A stretch of DNA of 64,000 bases, from contig JYIP02000012.1 of the NCBI GenBank assembly GCA_001051155.2, positions 434,001 through 498,000 of the forward strand, given 5' to 3'. This DNA is from Chrysoporthe austroafricana. Lineage: Eukaryota; Ascomycota; Sordariomycetes; Diaporthales; Cryphonectriaceae. Both the position numbers and the translations under genes were made by a program. This document shows, piece after piece, positions 58,378 to 64,000 of the stretch (positions are counted from its first letter, which is position 1; each line of letters starts with the position of its first letter). The notes under the pieces were generated by a model, which saw only the letters and a list, made by a program, of their open reading frames with translations, made no database searches and was not told the DNA's origin.

Positions 58378-60257
58378 ACTGAATAGGAGGGTGATTCGGT
58401 GGGCCAGGACCAATTCAGAGTTTCAGCATCCGTAAGGATTGCACGGAAATTCCCAGAATACCTCTTGTGAGAACCTGGTCAGAAGATCATGGAAGCATTG
58501 TTCTGGCTCATCTTGCAATAGTTAGCTGCAACTGGACACGTAAATTCTCTTCCGCAGGTTGATCACACATTGACAAAGGTGTATGGATGGCATCAGGATG
58601 TACATATTGTCTCGTCAGTATGCTGTGAGGTCCCTCCGAAAGAGCATGATATTACCAGGTATCTGTCCGCTTGAACCCACTGTAAAAAAGTTGGTGGTCT
58701 AGTTTCGAAGAGCAGTCGAGGCTGCCAGGGAAGGGGAAGACTACTTGACCATGTTGGGGCAACCTGGAACTTGGAATGAAACCTTAGCGCGGACAAAAAG
58801 AAATACCAAGAAAAAATTAGGGGGAGGAGACTCTCTGAGAGCTGGCCTACGATTTCGCCCGCCAAGGCTTCTTTGCGAGGGTAGGAGCATAAGGGACAAG
58901 ACTGAAGCGGACATTACGGTATTCTGGTCGTAATTCATCTACGTACGGAAGCTACACAGCATACGTTCTCTCTGTAATCAGTGGTAATATATCATTGGGC
59001 GCAGAATGTTGGGATTCTTCATCCTCCAAGCCCGTACGATGGCTGAGGATGTTCGTTCAAGTCGCTTGACGGCCAACTTGGGGGTTGTGACTCGGTCAGA
59101 ATCCGGGCAGATATTAAGTGTTACTTCCCTAGAGTACTCGGGTGCTTTTAAACTAAACACACTATATCCTTATTTAAGTTGTTCGCCATGCCTCTCTCAA
59201 GTTCTAAACTGCGCATTCCTGACCTGGCAAAACTTAAGCTTCGCAGACCTACAGGACAACAGCGTAACTACCGGTAGCAATTTGAAGCGTGACCATCTGC
59301 AAAGTAATAACACCAGCTCCAATATCACAAGAAAGACTTTCTTTCTACGAAGACCCGACGTATCTTGAGATTATAATCTTATCAATGAAGTAACTAGACC
59401 TTGGTAACCCTATTTGATCATAGCTAACCACTTACAGCCGAAAGGTTAAATTCTTAGATAACGGCTTTGAAGAAGTAGTGTCATCATATTAGCTATGATA
59501 GCATACAAGGAGGTCATCAAAATCAGTCTATTATAGTGCTGCTCCATCCTTTGCATACTTTGTTCCTATGTGCTTTTTGTAGAGTGTGAGAGCTTCATCC
59601 AATTTAGAATTTGCCTCATCGTCTTGTTGCTAACTCTGGTATCTACTCAGATAGTAAAGCGTGGTGTAAGATACCAACAGCTTGTTTCATCGTGGCTCTT
59701 GGCAACACTTGTTAACAGTTGCTTGGAGCAGGACAACACAAGTAGTAGCAGCCTTACATGGCATCAGTGGTTCCACACCTATCTTAGAGCGCAGCAGCGT
59801 AATCGTGCAAAGACAGTGCAGTATCTTCCGCTATGCCAAGTACATTTGTTCGGATGTCCGAGGCTTTGCGAACGAAAGCCTCTTCCTCACAAAGGGTTTC
59901 TCTATCACTGCAGCGCCACTGCAAAGTGCGGATCTTGCATGACGTAATGTAGCAACTGGAATGCGCTCACACTAGTGGACACATAACAGTCTGAGCAAGC
60001 CTACTTGGGCATTACAAGGCTTTCTGGCTCATGTGCTTGAGTGCGGATCTCTGTCGACTTTATTGCAGTATTTCCCATAATTCATTGTCGGTTTGTAAGT
60101 GGCCAGATCTGGCCCGTTCACTCTGTCCAATCAAAGCCCTGGGGCCGGCATCGTCACTACGGCAACTGTCGGACTGTCTGTGTTTTGCTCGTCCTCATCG
60201 AATGAACCACAAAGACAATCATCGATACATATCAGTCGTAGTGAATTTCATCACCTC
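58378..60257. other. AT-richer gene-free region
   Basis: Open frames such as 59006-59368 and 59570-59947 exist but their products match no family I recognise and use codons unlike the flanking genes. Possibly decayed mobile DNA. The last 150 bases hold the promoter of the next gene. Confidence 0.45.
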
Positions 60258-61647
60258 ATGGATGTCGACTTGTGGCTTGAGGGAATCCCTCCGATCGGCC
60301 TGTCGTCCGAAGATCTCGCTAGTGCTGCACGCACCGCAGCGAAGCGCAGGCGCTGCCAGTTCCCAATGCCGTCGTCCGAACATCAGGCCATGGACGGGTC
60401 TCGCGGCGACGAGGACGACAATTCTTCCCGCATCTACTGGACCCCCGAGAAACGGCGGAAAGTTTCTCGTTATGGCGGCTACGATCAGGAAACGACCCCG
60501 CGCGCTCTGCCCGTGGGCTGCCTACCACCACTACCACCACCACCACCCAGCGTCGGCGGCGGGAGCGTCAGCAGCTCGAGTGCTAGCGTGAGGAGCGGTC
60601 GGTCTGCCTTGCGGAAGCAGATGCAGCAGCTGGCAATCGAGAGGCGGTTGGATGTCTTACAATTCGACTGCGAGGACCGTCGTCTGAGCGGCGGGCCGTT
60701 AGAGGCAATGTGGGACCGACTACATCAACACGAAGGCGGGCTAGGCGTAGTGCCGGACAGCTTGCGGCAGGAGATACGGCATACTCAACAGCGCGGCCCT
60801 CTACTCAGAGACATTCGCGAACATTCCTTTATTGCCGCTGACAGCGAGGACCAGACGCTTATGAAAGGGGTCACGCTCGCGTCGGTCGAGGATATATATT
60901 ACGAAGCCAAGGAGTGCCACAACCTCAAGCACGGCGAGCCTAACTGGAATCTCCTTGTCCATTGGCCTATCTTCAGGCTTGCTCTCGGGCGGATCGGCTC
61001 CCGTCCTACGGACCGGACCCTGCCGCCCTTCGTCTACGCTATGCCCTGCACGACCGCCCGGCTGCACGGTTACTGGGCTCGGGATTCCAAGATGGTAGAT
61101 TTCTGCTTCTTTATCGAGCCTGATACCGACGATGCTACCCAGGAAACCATTTGGCGCGTACGCCAGTCCGGTATTACGGGCGGGTTTACGGTAAACCATA
61201 CTGACTTCGCGCCGCTAGCCCATCGGCCCCTCGCCTTGAGCGCCAAGTCCAAGACACCGGGCGATCATTGGGACGAGGCGCAGCTGCAGATTAGCGTCTG
61301 GCATATGGAGCAATGGAGTGTGTTGCAGCGGCTTGTTGAGACCGACGATAGTGGCGCGGAGATGATACCCTTCCTTCCCGGCTTGATCGTGCAAAGCCAT
61401 GATTGGTATTTTGTGGCATCAACGAGATCGGGGGACAAGACGGTTCGTTCATCCCGACCTTTTGAACTTAGGGCTAACGTATTAACTTGTCGTACAGGTT
61501 CTCTGGACAAAGCAGAAGATCGGGTCGAGTGACGGGGTGCTCGGTATCTTGCAAATTGTACATGCAGTGAGAGAGTCCTTGCCGCTTGGATCAAGAATAC
61601 CTTCTGGCCCTGGTATCGCCAAAGTGTGCTTATGCTCCCATCTGTAG
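60258..61647 (+). CDS. PD-(D/E)XK nuclease-like fungal protein with frameshifted C-terminus
   Basis: Start at ATG 60258 (MDVDLWLEGIPPIG); exons 60258-61442 and 61498-61647 (donor GTTCGT, acceptor GTACAG) give 444 residues. Residues 1-130 are low-complexity with a Pro run. The core fits the fungal PD-(D/E)XK nuclease-like family: NWNLLVHWPIFRLAL, KMVDFCFFIEPD, GFTVNHTDFAPL, LALSAKSKTPGDHWDEAQLQ (Lys and Gln of the motif) and IPFLPGLIVQSHDWYFVA. Exon 2 resumes VLWTKQKIG and SDGVLGILQIVHAVRESL, but at about 61576 the expected LAAWIKNTFWPWYRQ continues in the next frame, so the annotated tail is about 22 foreign residues ending at 61647. These proteins are numerous and variable in moulds; function unknown. 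A one-base deletion is the simplest reading. Confidence 0.75.
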
Positions 61648-62466
61648 GTAGAGTTAGATGGGGATGTGTGTACTGTTCTCACGACATTGCCTATCTCGTC
61701 GCCGGTGTGTGATACCTTTTTTTAGTCTCGTCATGCAGTCTGCACGATTAGCACTCAGATACGCATAGCCTGCATTTCTTGTCGTGCGGATCATCGGCTT
61801 GTCAACTTTTCTCATTGTTTTTGCGCAATTCGATGGAGGCGATAAGGTGCTGGAGAGCCTTGTCAACTTGACTTCTCGCCAGCTCGACGGATCTCCTGGC
61901 ATGTAACGTCGCAAAGAAGTCTCGTGAGCTCCTCCTCCAAGTCATCTGGAGGCTTTGACAAAGTAGGTGAGCGTCCCGACTCGGCTAGTATGGTTGGGGC
62001 GCCCCTTTGAACAAGTTCTATACCAGTCTCTGCAGTGTATTGCGCTGCCTTTAGCAAAAGCAGTGCATCAGTGCGCGAGCGTAGGTACCTACCATTTCGT
62101 TACACAAATTTCATCATTATTTTATTAAAGCTCAAGCACAGCTTCGCTACTAAATAAATCATTAGGCTAAAGGAGGCTGTATTGTAATTGCTGGTGGAGT
62201 AGAAGAGTAAAGAAATAAAATGTATGTATCATACGTGGCTGTGGTTGCCCGAGCGGTCTATAAGCGGAGGCTCAGAAATAGGTGGTCTGACTTGTGGTGA
62301 ATTTCGAGAAATATCCCCTATCGGACGTCTTATCAAAACTATACCCGTTGGGGGTGCTTTAGGGTTTCAGAAATGCTAGGTCTAGGTTGCTATTTTTGGA
62401 AGGTTAAACTTCGATACGGGAACTTCATATGAAAATATTATTTTGAAAGCTATGAAAGACTAAATT
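61648..62466. other. Intergenic region with possible degenerate gene fragment
   Basis: On the minus strand, pieces of protein-like sequence occur in two frames between about 62060 and 61780 (DDLEEELTRL in one, SVELARSQVDKALQHLIASI in the next), without a start or shared frame. A tRNA-like 5' half lies near 62240 but lacks a proper fold. Nothing else is supported. Confidence 0.4.
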
Positions 62467-64000
62467 TTATCGAGGCGTTCCTATAACTGAGCTCCGGCCG
62501 CTGCAATCGTAAGGCCTTTCCGTCAAGCCTGTTGGAGAAGAATCTCGAAACCGTCTTAGTGTTTGCGTGTCGCTCGAGGTTATCTCGACCTTTGCCTTCC
62601 ATCCCAGCCACCAGTGTCCGGAGAAGAGCTCCTCCATCCTCTCCATAGGCACTCCCTTGGTCTCTGGGGCCCACAACCCCAGTAGTATGAGTCCGATAAA
62701 CGAGATGGCGGCATAGAAAATGTACGTGCCATATATGTGGAGGGACACGAACATGTTGGGCGTGACCCTCACCACCGCAAACTGGAAGAACCAGTGAAGG
62801 GCCATATTGAACGCGTAGCACACATTTCGGATGCGCGTGGGGAAGATCTCCGTGCCGTAGAGATACTGGACGGTGCAGAGGCCGATCGACCAGCCGACAG
62901 CATAGAGAAAAACGCTCGCTATAGCAGCGTCTGATGCCGCCTTGTTGATCCGGTCATGGCTGACCCAAACACCCATGTAGATAGCCATGAAGATGTGGGC
63001 GATAAGCTGCATCGATAGCCCCATGATGAAACAGCGCCGGCGGCCGATGATATCCACCATTCCCCAGGTAAACACCATGGTGAATACAAGCTTGACGATG
63101 CCGTATGCGCCAGAAGTGATGAGCGACTCGTCGTGCGCGGTGACCCCAGCATAAACGAAAATTTGAGGAATGTAATAAGTAATGCCATTTCCGCCGGACC
63201 ATTGGGCGACTGTCTGCATGGCGGTGGCCAGAAGGAATCGCTTGCGGTATGACCGCACTTTCCAGACCTCTTTGATCAGGCCCCAGTTAGAGGTCTCGGA
63301 CAGCAGTTTCTCCTGGGACTGAACCTGTTCCTGTATCTCGAGGTACTCCACCTGCAACTGCTTGTCGTCGACTTTGGTATTCCGCAGCCGCGCAAGAACA
63401 CTGAGCGCCTCGTCACCCCTGTCTTTGGAGGCCAGCCACCTCGGCGTATCGGTCACCAAGAACGACGCCAATAGGGCAAGCCCCACCGGGATCAAGGGAA
63501 TGGAAATGACCAGCCGGTACTGTGCTCGGGTTGCGGGCATCGTGACGCTGGCGGCATAGTTGATGAAAAACCCTACAGCAGACGGTGAGATCCTCCTCGA
63601 TCCAGGACATGGGGGAATGGGGAATTGATACGTACCAAGAGACAAGAACGACAACAAGAAAACCATAGAAATGCTGACGATCATTCCCCGACTCTTGGCA
63701 GGCGAGATCTCGGAGAGATAAAGGGGGGCGACAACAGTAAGCCCCCCTGCGCCCAGGCCACCCCAGATGCGGGCAAACAGCAGGAAGCCATAGACGCCTG
63801 ATGAGAATATCTGCATCAGGTAGCCGCTCATGTAGACACATGCGAGTATCCTCCAGCTCCTGATGCGGCCGATCCGGTCTGTCATGACCAGCGCGAGGAG
63901 CGAGCCGAAGGCGGCACCTAGGACCCCCAGGGAGGTGATATTGGCGTTCCTGCTCGCGAGGCCCGAGGCATTGTCAAGCCACTGGCTGGTGTTGAGATCA
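62467..64000 (-). CDS. Sugar/quinate-type MFS transporter, 5' end beyond the window
   Basis: Sugar porter family transporter running off the right edge; only the part after the first membrane region is present. Exons read: 63636-64000 (continuing) and 62467-63572, with a 63-nt intron (GTACGT to TGTAG) inside the fourth or fifth helix. Visible motifs: D-R-I-G-R after GSLLALV (loop 2-3), ARIWGGLGAGGLTVVAPLYL with SEISPAKSRG, PRWLASKDRGDEAL (PESPR-type motif), QWSGGNGITYYIPQIF, VDIIGRRRCF, and PETKGVPMERMEELF at the end of TM12. The resemblance is to fungal quinate/hexose permeases (QutD-like), but substrate cannot be set. The stop TAA is at 62467-62469. About 490 residues visible, expected total about 540-560. 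Confidence 0.9.
   Translation of the reverse strand, partial: DLNTSQWLDNASGLASRNANITSLGVLGAAFGSLLALVMTDRIGRIRSWRILACVYMSGYLMQIFSSGVYGFLLFARIWGGLGAGGLTVVAPLYLSEISPAKSRGMIVSISMVFLLSFLSLGTYQFPIPPCPGSRRISPSAVGFFINYAASVTMPATRAQYRLVISIPLIPVGLALLASFLVTDTPRWLASKDRGDEALSVLARLRNTKVDDKQLQVEYLEIQEQVQSQEKLLSETSNWGLIKEVWKVRSYRKRFLLATAMQTVAQWSGGNGITYYIPQIFVYAGVTAHDESLITSGAYGIVKLVFTMVFTWGMVDIIGRRRCFIMGLSMQLIAHIFMAIYMGVWVSHDRINKAASDAAIASVFLYAVGWSIGLCTVQYLYGTEIFPTRIRNVCYAFNMALHWFFQFAVVRVTPNMFVSLHIYGTYIFYAAISFIGLILLGLWAPETKGVPMERMEELFSGHWWLGWKAKVEITSSDTQTLRRFRDSSPTGLTERPYDCSGRSSVIGTPR

Noticed and set aside
59006..59947. Two plus-strand frames of about 120 codons each
   Set aside because: Unlike the neighbouring genes in codon use, no motif; the idea of a transposase relic could not be supported by terminal repeats or catalytic motifs.
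62236..62340. tRNA-Leu/Ser-like sequence (TTGCCCGAGCGG, an A-box match)
   Set aside because: A B-box is only loosely matched (AATTTCGAGAA), no acceptor stem pairs with the 5' end and no anticodon arm forms; at most a decayed tRNA relic.

Overview
The window is genomic DNA from a filamentous ascomycete (Pezizomycotina, most likely Sordariomycetes). Genes are split by short GT-AG introns of about 50-120 nt. Typical fungal proteins are present: an Slt2/Mps1 cell-wall MAP kinase, the bifunctional His7, Atg7, an AA9 polysaccharide monooxygenase, a HET-domain protein and a frameshifted ornithine decarboxylase antizyme. Coding DNA on the left is GC-rich at third positions. There is no operon logic: each gene has its own promoter, and some pairs share a divergent one.

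Layout. 1-46 kb is mainly core genome: Slt2-type MAPK (+), secreted DUF3455 protein (-), a long gene-free GC-rich stretch of about 5 kb, a broken spherulin-4-like gene (+), a Vps62-family membrane protein (-), TFIIIC triple-barrel subunit (-) divergent from HIS7 (+), ODC antizyme (-), DHA2 drug transporter (+), a small glyoxalase-fold protein (+), a short-chain dehydrogenase with a 1-nt lesion (-), a HET-domain gene (+) in an AT-richer island, a membrane J-protein (+), an SVOP-like MFS transporter with a 13-nt microexon (-), ATG7 (-), dCMP deaminase (+), a 62-aa one-TM protein (-) and an AA9 LPMO (-).

47-58.4 kb is AT-richer and accessory. It looks like a small natural-product gene cluster: a cytochrome P450 (-) and a Baeyer-Villiger-type flavin monooxygenase (+) share a 337-bp promoter. 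They are followed by a UbiA-superfamily membrane prenyltransferase or terpene cyclase (+), a fungal rhodopsin/Pth11-like membrane protein (-) and an HSL-type alpha/beta hydrolase (+). No PKS, NRPS or cluster-specific zinc-cluster regulator is visible. UbiA-type cyclases make sesquiterpene skeletons in fungi (fumagillin precedent), so this set is a candidate undescribed terpenoid or meroterpenoid pathway. An extreme AT/homopolymer patch with an N lies inside it. 60-64 kb carries a PD-(D/E)XK nuclease-like accessory gene with a frameshifted tail and the 3' part of a sugar/quinate-type MFS transporter that runs off the right edge.

Main points for a second look: the possible UbiA cluster; an open 92-codon frame directly following and in frame with the MAPK stop; the programmed +1 frameshift of antizyme (TCC TGA); several recent-looking gene lesions (spherulin-4, SDR, PD-(D/E)XK); and unusual gene structures (13-nt microexon, GC-AG intron, start-codon-only exon). 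All splice junctions were read by eye and no transcript evidence was available.
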